Source: Aporrectodea caliginosa
Lineage: Eukaryota > Annelida > Clitellata > Crassiclitellata > Lumbricidae
Reading direction: 5' to 3'
Assembly (NCBI GenBank): GCA_020284085.1
Contig: JACEVL010000163.1
Span: 1 to 64,000, forward strand
DNA length: 64,000 bases
Of this stretch, positions 47,801 through 58,021 are shown one piece after another; position 1 is the first letter of the stretch; every line of letters begins with the position of its first letter. Below the pieces are notes generated by a model. That model saw only the letters and a list, made by a program, of their open reading frames with translations. It was not told the origin of the DNA and did no database searches. A program made the position numbers and the translations under genes.

Positions 47801-50800
47801 CCCCAATTTCAGGCCAAGGACTCAGCCAGTATAAATGACCTGGGGTTTACTGTTGGGCGAACCTGGATCTCAGCCAAGATAACAATAATCAGCCCAGATT
47901 TAGGCCTGACTCCGTTTTTACAGTAAGCTGCAGCTCAAGGTTACAACAACATAGGTTCTTTCTGCTGGGCATATCTATTGCATAGGTTTCTTAGCATTAA
48001 TCACAAGTACATACATGAGGATCCACTATACAACACATAACCGGAACAAATAACCTGATATAACATGGTCAACACAAGTTTATGATGAAAGACTTTAAGT
48101 TAATACAACTTAAAGCTGTATAATCGTTATAGGGATGTTAAACGATAATCGGAAATCCGATTATCGGTTTCGAAAACGATTATCGGTTTTCATTATTGAC
48201 AAAACGATAATCGAATTTCGTTTTTTCTAATCATTTCCACAGCCAACGAGGTAATAGTAGAACCCGTAAGTCATTATTGGTTTTCAGTAACTTGCATTAT
48301 ATGATAATATATTACATTTTCTATGAAGGCCAAAAAAAACGGTAATCGGTTTAAAATTGGATTTGGCAAACCGATAATCGGTTTGCCAAAAAAACCGATA
48401 TTAACAACCCTAAATCGTTATCATAGAATCTTTGTAATATTGGCTTGGCTTTGCACTGATGTTTCTCTAGTAATTATAATGAAGGTCCAGTGGCCAATTT
48501 TCTGGTAATATTTCACTACAAGATAAATTCTATGTATACAAATTAACACATACATGTCCACTCGTACACACACATGCACGCATACATACCATTACATATA
48601 TACATGACACTGCTACCAGATATTTACATACATACACACACATACACACCAACTGTAATCCTATGTTAGACATTAGTAGAACTGTAGAACACCTTATACA
48701 TGCTTCTTGAATTCATCAACGTTACATAGTGTCATCTAAGAACTGCTCCAAAGCCGGCCATCCTTGACATGAAGTCAGTGGTTGTTGTAAATAACAACAT
48801 CCACACATAAGTTACCTTGGCCAAGAAAAGGGATCACTTATCAGGAATGGACTCATCAACAGTTTCCATAAGCTTATACCATCAGAAAATGAGGTCAACA
48901 ATTTCAGAACGTCTGGCCCAAAATTTCTGCACTTTTTAAAGAAAATGTAAAATACCATTTGGCGGGAAATCGCCTATAAAAATTGAAACTGTCTCTACCC
49001 GATGCATTAATACCAGATATCTGGCCTTAATGCATCATGTTGGGTAATATAGTTTTGTTATACAGCGAGTTTAGCTTCAGAGGCAGTAATTAGATGCAAA
49101 AATCAATAATCACGTCTGATCTAGAAAGCGACAAGTGGTCCCTTTTCTCCGCCGAGGTCACATATATTCATACCTGAATACAGCAAATTTTCAGGTTCCC
49201 TTGAAGCTGCTGCACACAAGGCTGCCTAACAGATCTAAAAGGGTGTGACTAAAGATAAGCTGAATACATACTGCAAGGGACAATATGGACGGATAATAAA
49301 AGACAGCTTCACAAGGTTTGCCAGATAAAAGAGAGACAGCTGAAGATGATGTATGGCAGCCAGGCTCTAGCAAGTCCCATCTGGGCCAACTAAAAACAGG
49401 GACAAAGCTGTTTACAGTACAGCCAACTGATGCATATTGGACCAGCTCACAACAACACATCATTCACTGATATATATATTTATAAGACAGTGCGGTTAGT
49501 TCAAGTGATACCCATAAACATATCTGGTCCAAGGAACATGGAAAATCTTCCATCCAGTCTAGTTTTCAATGGGAAGCCAGTTCCCAATTCCTGCCAAATT
49601 GTTTGTTCACCGCTAATCTATCACTGTGTACAATACATCACTTGTTGTAGGAGAAGAACAGTCCCTTAAGCTAGCCCCAATAGGCAGCGATGGGCATAGT
49701 GTCATCAACTTCATTTTTCCTAGCCTTGGCATATGAGGGCAGGTAACCATCTGGAACACTTCCTTGCCATTTGATATTCATACCAACAGTGTACAGTGTA
49801 CTCATCACAGCCAAGTTGGATAGCGGTGCAACTGCAGCGAAAAATCAAAACAAATTTCTGCAGAGGATTTGAACTCCCAATCTCTTGGCCGACAGTACAG
49901 CACTAACCAGGAGGTTATCATTGACTCACTGAAATACACAAAGTTCAGTAATAGGGTTATCTAGTTTGTAGTAGAGCTTGTCCCTGTTGGATGGCTTTTC
50001 AGCTGACATTATACTTTGTATTACTAATTACTAGTAGTTCTGTTTTAGTTACACCTCTTTTTCAAATTGCTTATCCCTGTAGCCTGTCTCCCAGTCTCAG
50101 TGCCTCATAAGTCTTGACTGTGTTGCTCTGCCCAAAGGATTGCGATTCTGGAATGTGATTATGCTTAGAAACGAAAATCAACTAAATTGATGCCCTCTGC
50201 ATTACAGTAATGGCCCTTCATTATCACTGTTGCCAAATAATAATGGCTTTGAAATGAATTGCAAGATTGAACTGAGTACACGTATAATCTTATGCCTCTG
50301 CACAAGCAAGGCATTTTTTTATAGTTGGAAATATATAGTGCTGACCCAGAGCCAGAGCTGGCAGAAGGTAAGGAGGGATAAGGACTCAGGAGGGATTGCT
50401 CCAAAAGTTGTTTCATGCCATTTTAATAAGTAGTCCTCAGAGGCACAACCATAGGTTGAAGGAAATTTCAGCCGACATGGAACGTCACAGTAGCAATCCA
50501 ACAACTAGATATCCTTCCCTTTCACGTGACACTTCAAGATTTGGACATCAGCCAATAACGTCACAGGCAAATGCATTTTGCAATATACCACACCATCACC
50601 AAATAAACTAAATATTTAGAAAGCAAATCACCTCATTAGTCACCTAATTATCTCTGCTATCTGCCTATACTACTTATCACAACCGCTATGCCATCATATC
50701 TGACTGGCTCACTTTGCTTCACGGAGGAAATTCCTTATCAATCTCTTGATTGCTCAAAACAAAATGACCTTGTAATGAGCTGCTATTAATAACTTATGCG

Positions 50801-53459
50801 TTACACATTACGGCTCTGCATGCTTGTTTTAGTTGATGAATATTAATTGTTGGGCTGATGGTAAAGTATATACTGGTACAAAGTCTAATTTACATATAAA
50901 GTAAATGATTTACTTGAGCACTTCATATCCAGTTGGGGAGGGTGCTGTTGACTGACATAAATGGAATTAACAGACTGGTGCACATGACCAAACAGAAGAA
51001 GCTGTACTGTACAACAGTGGTCAAAAAATAGAGGCTAGGGAGTTAACTTCTCAGAAGATGGATAGGTGGCTGTCCAAAAGAACCTCTCAATGAAAAGGGA
51101 TGAGATAGAGAGGGTCTCACACTCAAGGATAGGGAGTTTGTTACTTCTAGCCATATACAGAAGGCGGCTGTCCACAAGCACTGTCAATAGATGTACAAGA
51201 GTGATGATTCTGCTGCTCTGGTTGCATTTTAGATTTTTTCTATACAATAGGTGGCCTGAAAAAGGATTTTGCTCACTTCATGTATATTCTTAGATCTGTT
51301 TTGCTCAATTAAACACTTTGAAGTACAAACTTAGCGCCTGACTCGAGTGCGCCAAAAATATAAAAAAAGCCTCACATGACCTACTATCCAGACCACAAGA
51401 CATCAACAATAAAACACATTATCTCCTCTTAGACATCATCGATTGAGTCAACGTAACTTCCTATGAGTTGACACATGATGAATGCATAATCTATAACAGC
51501 ATGTATACACAAGATAAAAATTTAACCTTCGTCCGAAATCTGGAACTCAGTCAATTACCTTGTTACCTTGTGCTGTCAGTTCCTGGAACTCTAGCGACCT
51601 TCATGATCAAGCCTCTCCATTTCCTTCTGTCCGCCGTCGCACTCAGTTCTGCCAAATTCATTCCAGTTGTTTCATGTATCTCGTCCATCCACTTTTTCCT
51701 TGGTCGTCCTTGTTTTCTCCTTCCCTCTCCATATGCATTTCCTTTTCCAATCCATCTGATCGCATGACATGACCAAAGAACCTCAACTTTGCTCTTAGCA
51801 CTGTTTGTTGTAGTCTCTTCATTCTCAATTCCGAACTCATGCGCACCCAATGGCCCAGATATGCATATATCCACATTTGTGCAAATTTATGTCTCAATGT
51901 TACTGTTGGTATGATCAAGCCTTCACCAATCTTTTTTCGTGTCTATACTCACATGTTTGTCCTTCCATATTTTTTCCAGACCATTCATTGCAGTACGATT
52001 TATTTCCATATCACACTTTCCCTCTTTTTCTATTACTGATCCCAAAAACGTGAAGCTAGTTACCGTTTCTATTTCCTCTCCATCTACTACAAAACTGTCC
52101 TCCTCCTCTGTTGTCATGACTTTATATTGAAGAGAGTCCTGCTTTCTCACTTTCACTCGCCTTCTTATTATACCAAATCGGTTTTTTTACCCGCCAATAG
52201 TGTTGTAGTCATATCTCATTGTTCTTCCCGCTATCTTTATTCCTTCCATAGCCTCATCCATTCCCGCCTGCCTCATTATCCTTTCAGCATACATATTAAA
52301 TAGGAAAGGAGACAGAATGCATCCTTGCCGCACTCCCTTCCTAATCCTGAATCTGTCAGTATCTCCATATTCAGTCCTTATCACGCTATCTGATCTTCGT
52401 ACAAACCCCTAAGAAGTTGAATCAAGTGTTTCGGTATTCCCATTTCTCCCAAGGTTTTCCACTCAGTCAATACCATAAACTAAAGCACTGGCCCAAATCT
52501 AATGCACATAAATTAGTAATAACTAGCAAACTGATGCCCAGATATATAAATTGTGCAAATTTAAAACAAATATTCAAGCACAGACCAGTGATCCGAATAA
52601 ATAAATCATATAAAACTGAAGCACGAATATCACGCAGATACCACAATCTCCAACAGACAAAAATATAACATAATCATATGAAACAAAGAATTAAGACAGA
52701 AATTTGCTATCAGTTCAATGACCTCACACATAACCTGCGTTTAAACCTGGTGGCATGGTATGTATGTAATTGTAATGTAGGTATGTATGCACGCAGGTAT
52801 GTAGGGGATACAGGTGCAGGTGTTACTGTCATCATTATCAGACAATTTGTACTGCAGTGTATAAGAAAGTTTAGTATTAGAGAGCTCAAAGTTTTATCTG
52901 AGCAGAGATCTTTCGAGATTTCTGCTCCACACGTGCCCCTAAATGAACTGTGAACTCATGAATAAAATAAGTACACTATGCATACTTGTTGCCTCTCAGG
53001 ATTAGTTTACGAACTACTCTTCTTTAACCCTTTAACGACGAGCTGCCTATGGTTTCCCATACATTTTAGTACACGCTCGTCGTTAAAGGGCTAAAGTAGC
53101 AGTTAATGGTTGTGTACCGCTGGGGGTCAAACAGACACTCTCTAAGACAATGCAATTTAAGATAACAAAAACATCCTTACAGCTTCCTCATCTTCATCGT
53201 CGGAGATGTTTGCGCTTTTGCTGACGAGCGTATCTCTGAAATCAAAGTCTGGATCAACAATGTCATCTGTTGACGTAATAATCGTACTATGCCGCTTTCG
53301 AAGCCCCGTCCCACTTTTGCTGGTTTTACTTTCCGCATGCTCCGATCCACTTTCACTGGTATTACTTTCAGCACGCTCCGTCCAACTTTCACTGGATGTA
53401 CTTTCAGTACACTCCGTCCCACTTTCACTGGTTTTACTTTCAGCACTGATGTCTTCCAT
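41733..53459 (-). CDS. adipor: Adiponectin receptor (AdipoR/PAQR family), six coding exons, N-terminal repeat expansion
   Basis: Seven-transmembrane receptor of the PAQR family with inverted topology and a zinc-dependent ceramidase-like site; it acts in lipid and glucose metabolism signalling. My splice model is join(53181..53459, 45628..46207, 44111..44291, 43475..43662, 42841..43034, 41733..41882) on the minus strand. All introns are GT-AG and all phases agree (0,1,2,1,0), giving 523 residues plus TAA. Family blocks include WLKDNDFL, SIFRIHTETGNIWTHLIG, FSWVFHTVYCHSE, LDYCGIALLIVGSFVPWLYY, GLSGVVPAVHYIIAEG, AARIPE, PGKFDIWFQSHQIFH. Zinc ligands are intact: His332, Asp349, His478, His482. 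The N-terminal cytoplasmic part (about 260 residues) is long: an acidic 4 x 12-aa repeat (residues 7-54), then six 19-aa helix repeats (122-235). Human AdipoR1 is 375 aa. The ATG at 53459 has a good context (A at -3, G at +4). The first exon is the least certain; an extra phase-0 exon in the 7-kb first intron cannot be excluded. Confidence 0.93.
41973..42346. mobile_element. MITE in AdipoR intron 5
   Basis: About 370 bp with terminal inverted repeats: TATGTGACCTC, GAGAAAAGGGACCACTTGTC at the left and GACAAGTGGTCCCTTTTCT, GAGGTCACATA at the right. A TA duplication is possible. A reverse-oriented copy lies at 48807-49164. Confidence 0.8.
42841..43034 (-). CDS. adipor: AdipoR coding exon 5 (TM5-TM6)
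   Basis: Residues 410-474: GLSGVVPAVHYIIAEGF, a hydrophobic segment LGWLFLMAFLYIAGAAIYA, then ARIPECIWPGKFDIW. The acceptor is TTTTTCCAG and the donor TGG|GTAAAA. The exon ends exactly at FDIW, where the next exon continues with FQSHQIFH. Confidence 0.95.
43475..43662 (-). CDS. adipor: AdipoR coding exon 4 (TM3-TM4)
   Basis: Residues 347-410. LDYCGIALLIVGSFVPWLYY contains Asp349, the zinc-site aspartate. It continues into a second hydrophobic segment and the cytoplasmic loop KYRPVRAG. The acceptor is TTGTTTCAG and the donor GCAG|GTGAGT, a strong consensus. Confidence 0.95.
44111..44291 (-). CDS. adipor: AdipoR coding exon 3 (TM1-TM2)
   Basis: Completes Gly287 and runs to the first two bases of Lys347. 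It encodes two hydrophobic segments and FSWVFHTVYCHSERVGR; His332 is the first zinc ligand. The acceptor is TTATTTAAG and the donor AA|GTATGT. Confidence 0.93.
45628..46207 (-). CDS. adipor: AdipoR coding exon 2 (six-fold helix repeat and start of PAQR domain)
   Basis: Residues 94-286 plus the first base of Gly287. The acceptor is TTTGCCATTTCAG and the donor G|GTAATG. Residues 122-235 are six contiguous 19-aa repeats. Residues 236-286 are the conserved juxtamembrane block (LPGWLKDND, GHRPPLNSFWACFKSIF, HTETGNIWTHL) that identifies AdipoR. Confidence 0.93.
45782..46123 (-). repeat. Six in-frame 57-bp repeats encoding 19-aa amphipathic helices in AdipoR
   Basis: Exactly 6 x 57 bp. Each unit follows a G-x-x-[LFI]-[DE]-[KRN]-[AV]-E-[DEV]-hydrophobic-x-x-x-[AL]-W-x-x-x-P pattern, e.g. 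GRALDKAEDIARHLWNTIP, GLALDKAEEMAQLAWDAVP and GLTLENAEVIVRRAWAAVP. The last unit ends AGR and runs straight into the conserved LPGWLKDND block, where known AdipoRs have one helix of the type EKMEEFVxKVWEGRW. Units differ at many positions but keep the heptad-like charge pattern and the Trp, which suggests selection rather than a recent slippage product. Confidence 0.93.
48130..48412. mobile_element. hAT-type MITE with perfect 8-bp TSD in AdipoR intron 1
   Basis: Flanked by AATCGTTA at 48122-48129 and 48413-48420. Termini TAGGGATGTTAA and TTAACAACCCTA. The interior has several CGATAATCGG-type motifs in both orientations. 283 bp, non-coding. Confidence 0.88.
48807..49164. mobile_element. MITE in AdipoR intron 1, inverted copy
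   Basis: Reverse complement of the 41973-42346 element. Shared blocks are AACAGTTTCCATAAGCTTAT, GGCGGGAAATCGCCTATAAA and CGACAAGTGGTCCCTTTTCT. The left end is degraded (CTTGGCCAAGAAAAGGGATC). Confidence 0.8.
51563..52400 (-). mobile_element. Non-LTR retrotransposon fragment (RT and C-terminal region)
   Basis: On the minus strand, KGVRQGCILSPFLFNMYAER (about 52290-52350) is the reverse-transcriptase 'RQGCxLSPxLFN' motif. FTFLGSVIEKEGKCDMEI, EKIWKDKHVSIDTKK, FGHVMR, RRKQGRPRKKWMDEI and DRRKWRGLIMKVA follow. These are the usual C-terminal motifs of the craniofacial-development-protein-2 (RTE-like) type of LINE. The YADD block is missing and frames are broken. It lies antisense-compatible inside AdipoR intron 1. 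Confidence 0.8.
53028..53090. repeat. Short palindromic TTAA-containing element
   Basis: Perfect 16-bp inverted arms CCCTTTAACGACGAGC and GCTCGTCGTTAAAGGG around a 31-bp middle. Located in AdipoR intron 1, about 90 bp from the exon 1 donor. Confidence 0.75.
53181..53459 (-). CDS. adipor: AdipoR coding exon 1 (acidic N-terminus)
   Basis: Residues 1-93, rich in Ser/Thr/Glu, ending in DDEDEEA before a GTAAGG donor in phase 0, which matches the phase-0 acceptor of the next exon. It contains four 12-residue units (53298..53441), e.g. ESKTSESGTECT and ESNTSESGSEHA. The frame stays open 19 codons upstream of the ATG to a TAA at 53523..53525, so a spliced upstream 5' part remains possible. Assignment rests on phase, position and the usual acidic N-terminus of AdipoRs, not on conserved blocks. 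Confidence 0.65.
53298..53441 (-). repeat. Four in-frame 36-bp repeats encoding acidic Ser/Thr units in AdipoR exon 1
   Basis: Units ESKTSESGTECT, ESTSSESWTERA, ESNTSESGSEHA and ESKTSKSGTGLR. The segment looks disordered, acidic and potentially phosphorylated. It is independent of the 19-aa helix repeats in exon 2. Confidence 0.75.
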
Positions 53460-53627
53460 AGTTTCTTCGATATTTCGATCTTTTAGAATCAATGCAGCCT
53501 CAGCATCACTTTTCACAGAAAATTACTGGGTTGACCGTCAGTTGCGAGAAACATCAACTGCAAAACAATGCACCAACAACTTCATAAATCTTGTCAAACA
53601 ATTCTACACAGCTACTTGCATATAAAC

Positions 53628-54819
53628 CAGGGGTGGGCAACTGGCGGCCCGCGGGCCGGATCCGGCCCCCGGGGACCTTTGAACCGGTCCTTGGCATGTC
53701 TTTTATATTAGCACTGTAGGCCTACCTGGCACTTTGAGGACCTTTTATCCAGTCCTAGTTTGAGAACCTTTAATCCGGCCCTACACAAATGAATTTCTGT
53801 ACATAGACCGACATTAAAACATCTGTTTATTATTTATTAAAAACTGGCCTCTAGTCTATAGACAACTAGTTTACTAGTAAGTCATCAATGTAATCTACTC
53901 TCTGCATGAAAGAAGACCACAAGTGGGTAGGTTCGCTACTTTAGAAACTATCTATCTGAACCTTTCAAACGAAGTTGCTACTCTAGGGAAATCAAATATC
54001 AAATGGTAATACTGTGCAGTTTCCATGTTTTACTGATTCTGCAATTGTCAAGAAGTGCACAGAACAAATAATTTTATTGAAAGTAGAGTTCCAGTTTGCT
54101 GATTCACTGCTCATGGACTAGACTTAAATTGTTTGAATCTCCCTTTTCCATCGATGCCATTCAGCACCAAACTCCATGCATATGGAATTGATTGAACTCC
54201 AATGCAACAGTGAGTTGGAAAGGAAATTTCATGAGGTAGGCCTACCTCTGATTCAGTCCTACAAACTGTACAATTCTCAGCAATCTAACCCTTCACTTAA
54301 ATTTTCATAGCCTGAAACTGGTTGCTCTGTTTCCATGCACGGTGCACCTATATTTTTAAACAGTTCTCCTTAAAGATGAAACTAACAAAGTGCAAAACAG
54401 ATGACAACCTCTCCAATGAACTTCGAATTGCCACTTCCAACATTAAATCAAACATTGCGGATTTGTGTCGTGATTAGAAGTGCCGGATCTCACATTAGGC
54501 CTAAATATAGCACACCAACCAAATGGATACTTTGGACAGACAAACAGCTATATGTATTTTTAAAACTGAATAAAACATATTTTGTTTTTTTATTTTTAGT
54601 GTAGGACTTATGTATTAGAATATTTAGATTTTCGTCATAAAAATTATCTTCATTTGCTTTAATGGTTATTCTGTAATATTTAGTTTTAATAAAATTAATA
54701 GCATTTCATTTTCTAGGACAAATGAATCTGCAAAAATTAGCTCGCGACTGGCATACGGCCCCTGAGCTGCCATTAAAACTTTAGAGTGGCCCTCTGTTAA
54801 AAGAAGTTGCCCATGCCTG
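53628..54819 (+). mobile_element. Degenerate hAT element (ZBED5/GTF2IRD2-type transposase remnant)
   Basis: TIRs CAGGGGTGGGCAACT and AGTTGCCCATGCCTG; flanks ATATAAAC and ATATAAGA match at 6 of 8. On the plus strand, MELIELQCNSELERKFHE (about 54180-54235) and DDNLSNELRIATSNI (about 54400-54450) match the C-terminal region of FAM200/ZBED5/GTF2IRD2-type hAT transposases. Stops interrupt the frame. It lies just upstream of AdipoR exon 1. Confidence 0.78.
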
Positions 54820-54945
54820 ATATAAGACATAAACAATTATTATGTGAATAACAATTATTATGTGAATAAATTTCTGCTGCCACTCAGTAGTGTTCATTTC
54901 ATAACATACCTGCCTTGAAATAAAATGACATTTGGAACAGCAATA

Positions 54946-55520
54946 GGGTAAAGTCGTAGTTTACGTTGTAAATTGTAACTATAATCTTGAGATTGATCGA
55001 ATTCCAAAAAAATTTGCGTTATTTGCCGAGGCGAAGTTCCGAAAAACCCGATATCGGGGCAAATGCCGTACTTGTTGTTCCCTATTGGTAAGTAAGCAGT
55101 CTACCTATGTGCATGTTAACTATCATAAATCCAGCTTCCATTTCATCAAGAAATATTTTCATCAATCCAACTTCCATTTAATTGGAAAAAATTACTTTTA
55201 TCAATCCAACTTCTAATTGACGAAAGAAATATTTTTCATCAATGGAACTTTTATTTAAGCAAAGATACATTCTCATGGATCCAGCTTCTAATTACAAAGC
55301 AATTATTTTCATCAATCCAGCTTCTATTAAATCGAAAACTGAATTTCATCCATCCAGCTTCTATTTACGGAAGAAGTTATTTCGATCAATCCAACTTCAA
55401 TTTTGAACACAGGAATGTTTTAATCAATCCATTTAGGGAAACAATTTTTTTCCTCAATCCAGCTTCCATGTTAAAGTGACAATATAAAATAATTTAGCAA
55501 CGTAAACTACGACTTTACCC
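54946..55520. mobile_element. MITE with tandem-repeat interior, 7-8 bp TSD
   Basis: Perfect 23-bp inverted ends, GGGTAAAGTCGTAGTTTACG with its reverse complement at the right. Flanked by AGCAATA at 54939-54945 and 55521-55527. The interior (about 55125-55475) is a degenerate array of about 50-60-bp units containing ATCAATCCAGCTTCTATTTA-like sequence. The superfamily is not recognised. Confidence 0.82.
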
Positions 55521-55546
55521 AGCAATAGTTTGGCATCATTATTTGT

Positions 55547-55759
55547 GGCAAGCTTATAGAATCGGGAGCTGAAGGATGTAGTGCGTAAGTTTACTGGCTT
55601 TGCGAGTGTCGGTTAGGGTCAGGTTAGGCGCAGTGAGGGTCGGTTAGGGTCAGGGTTATGGTTAGTGTCGCCATTAGAAAACTTGGTACCATCCGGCGTC
55701 CGCGCAGCATGCCCAAAGATACTGTATAATCCTTCAGCCCACGATACTATAAGTTTGCC
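55547..55759. mobile_element. Small MITE, 8-bp TSD (7/8)
   Basis: Ends GGCAAGCTTATAGAATCG and CGATACTATAAGTTTGCC, with GCTGAAGGAT inverted inside. Flanks TTATTTGT (55539-55546) and TTATTTTT (55760-55767). The interior has several GGTTAGGGTCAGG-type motifs. Confidence 0.65.
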
Positions 55760-56285
55760 TTATTTTTAAAACATGAATAAATATACGTGATATACAGCAG
55801 CAAATAACACTATTTACTGTCCGTCCGAGAACAAAATTCTGTCACGAAATTTCTTTTTGTCATATGCTGAACCAGCTTATGTCACCGTAACCTCATTCGC
55901 CACTACAACTGAAGACGACCAACTGCTAGAAATTCAGGCTGTCCGTTCGTCCGTCTTGGACCCTACCAACTGCAAACAATATCGTAGTAAAATGTCACGC
56001 GAACTGACAGAGAGGATGGTCTACTCACCAGTTATTACTTCGGTATTTAGTTAGACCAGTTAAACCTTTCATTGTTCTGTGAAATGCGACGAAACGATGC
56101 TAATTGCGTTGACCCCGAACAACACACGACGACGACGACCAACAACTACAGCCACAGTCGATAGAAACAGATTACGTCACTTCATTGAAACCATCGACCA
56201 ATGATATCTCTCTTCATTGAAACATACATCAAGGACTAAGTAAGTAACGTAAGTGTATCATTATTTTACATAACATAACATGATA

Positions 56286-56480
56286 TCGTAATCGTAATCT
56301 CCAAACTTCTAAAGCGCCACTCGAAAGCCAAGCGCAGGGCACCAGCTTATTCACGAGCGCTGCATCTAGTCAAAAGGGTTATCCGAAAGAGTAGTCCGAA
56401 GGAGGTCCGAGTCCGGTTTCCAGAGGATCAGAGGCTCAGAGTAGCTGCTAAGGTGGGTGTCGTTTACGTCGAGAGTTGGA
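56286..56480 (-). mobile_element. LINE/SINE 3' tail fragment
   Basis: Reverse complement reads GAATAAGCTGGTGCCCTGCG, then GAGTGGCGCTTTAGAAGTTT and GATTACGATTACGA. Same tail family as 14697-14785. Sequence to 56910 may be its degraded body. Confidence 0.55.
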
Positions 56481-56910
56481 AGGTAGATGATAAGGATTTT
56501 AAGTGGTTCAGTCTGTGTCAAATTCACTACAGTTAACCTGCAATATTATTGAGAAGCACTGGCAAACGCACAGCACGGTACATGGCTAGATTAGGACATA
56601 CAAACAAACAAAAAAATGTATGCATTCAAGCAAAGAATTGAATGAGAGCAGTTATTGTATATCAAGAATTCAGAGGGACATAGGGGAGGAAGAATTAGGG
56701 CAAGTCATATAGGGAGAAAATGAAGAGCTTAAATAGCCAGATCTAGAGAAAACATTATTTATTTGTATAGCATCCGGGCAAGGAAGCATTTCTTAGTCAT
56801 GTTGTCAAACATGGGAAACTCACGGTTATGGGACCTTTGCCGCAGGGCGTAGCGATTGCTTGATCTAAAAGTATATCCTTCATTCAACCAACTGCCAATC
56901 GCACTTTGGT

Positions 56911-58010
56911 GTACCTCCAACTTCATCGGTTCCGCTGTAACTCCATCGGTTTGGCTGTAACTCTATCGGTTTGGCTGTAACTCTTTCGGTTTCGCTCCTA
57001 CTATATCGGTACAGGTCCTGCTCAATCGGTTAGGCTCATATTCTATCGGTTTGGCTTCGACTCTGTCTGCTTGGGTCATATACTCTATAGGTTTGGCTCC
57101 CAGTCTATCGGTTTGTTTCCTACTCTATCGCAGTGTGATTCTCCTTACAGATTTTATTTTAGTTATAGTTATAGTTATAGTTAATGATTTTTATTTTAGT
57201 TATAGTTATAGTTATAGTTAGTATTATTTTTAGTTATAGTTATAGTTATAGTTAATGAATTTTTATTTTAGTTAATTTTAGTTACTACATAGTTACAATA
57301 ATTAAGGCTACAAAAAAATTGTGCGTATTAACACGCTGTTTCACAATTTGCTAAGAGCTTTGAAAGCTTTTGAAGTATGGGTGCATTCAGCCTCATGAAT
57401 ACACGAGTTTCCAAAGTGACTGACAAATTGCATAATAAAAATATCGCATTTTCTGCTTCCCATTTATGTCGAATCATTCATATTGCACTTCCTATTTTTA
57501 TTTTTTGTATTAACGAAAATAAAGATGAATTTTCTTTAGTGTTATTTTCGTTATAGTTATAGTTATAGTTAATGATATTTTTTAGTTATAGTTATAGTTA
57601 TCGTTAACGAAATCATTTTATTTTCGTTAACGAACATTTTCGTTATCGTTATCGTTAACGAGAATCACACTGCTCTATCGGTAAAACTTCTACTGTATCG
57701 GTTAGGCTTCCAGTCTATCGGTTAGACTCCTGCACTGTCGATTAGGCTCCCACTCTATCGGATGTCCTCCTACGCTATCGGTTAACCTCCTAGTCTAGCG
57801 GTTTCGCTCCTACACTCTCGGTTTGGATCCTACTTTATCGGTTTCAATCCTACTCTATCGGTTTGGCTCCTACTCTTTCTGTTTCGCTCCTAGTCTATAG
57901 GTTTAACAACTCTTTCGGTTAAGTTCCTACTCTATCGGTTTGGCTTCTATAGCCCATAGCCTACTCTATCGGTTACCCTCCTCCACTGCCGATTAGGCTC
58001 CCACAGTAAC
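56911..58010 (+). repeat. About 20-bp minisatellite, left block
   Basis: Degenerate tandem units around CTCCTACTCTATCGGTTTGG, interrupted by the hAT MITE at 57131-57672. The same unit in the same orientation resumes at 61762, beyond the 185-bp satellite. Confidence 0.9.
57131..57672. mobile_element. hAT-type MITE with perfect 8-bp TSD inside a minisatellite
   Basis: Flanked by CTCTATCG at 57123-57130 and 57673-57680. Ends CAGTGTGATTCTC and GAGAATCACACTG. The interior contains several (TAGTTA)n runs (57160-57270, 57545-57660). The TSD is also the minisatellite core, but the two flanks join to restore a normal unit. Confidence 0.85.
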
Positions 58011-58021
58011 AGAATGCACTT

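Larger units (their letters stand above)
46208..53180 (-). other. AdipoR intron 1 (about 7 kb)
   Basis: Bounded by GTAAGG at the 5' end and TTTCAG at the 3' end. AT-rich; it contains a MITE (48807-49164), a hAT MITE (48130-48412), a LINE fragment (51563-52400) and a small TTAA palindrome (53028-53090). I find no convincing additional exon in 46260-48120 or 49170-51560. Confidence 0.75.
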
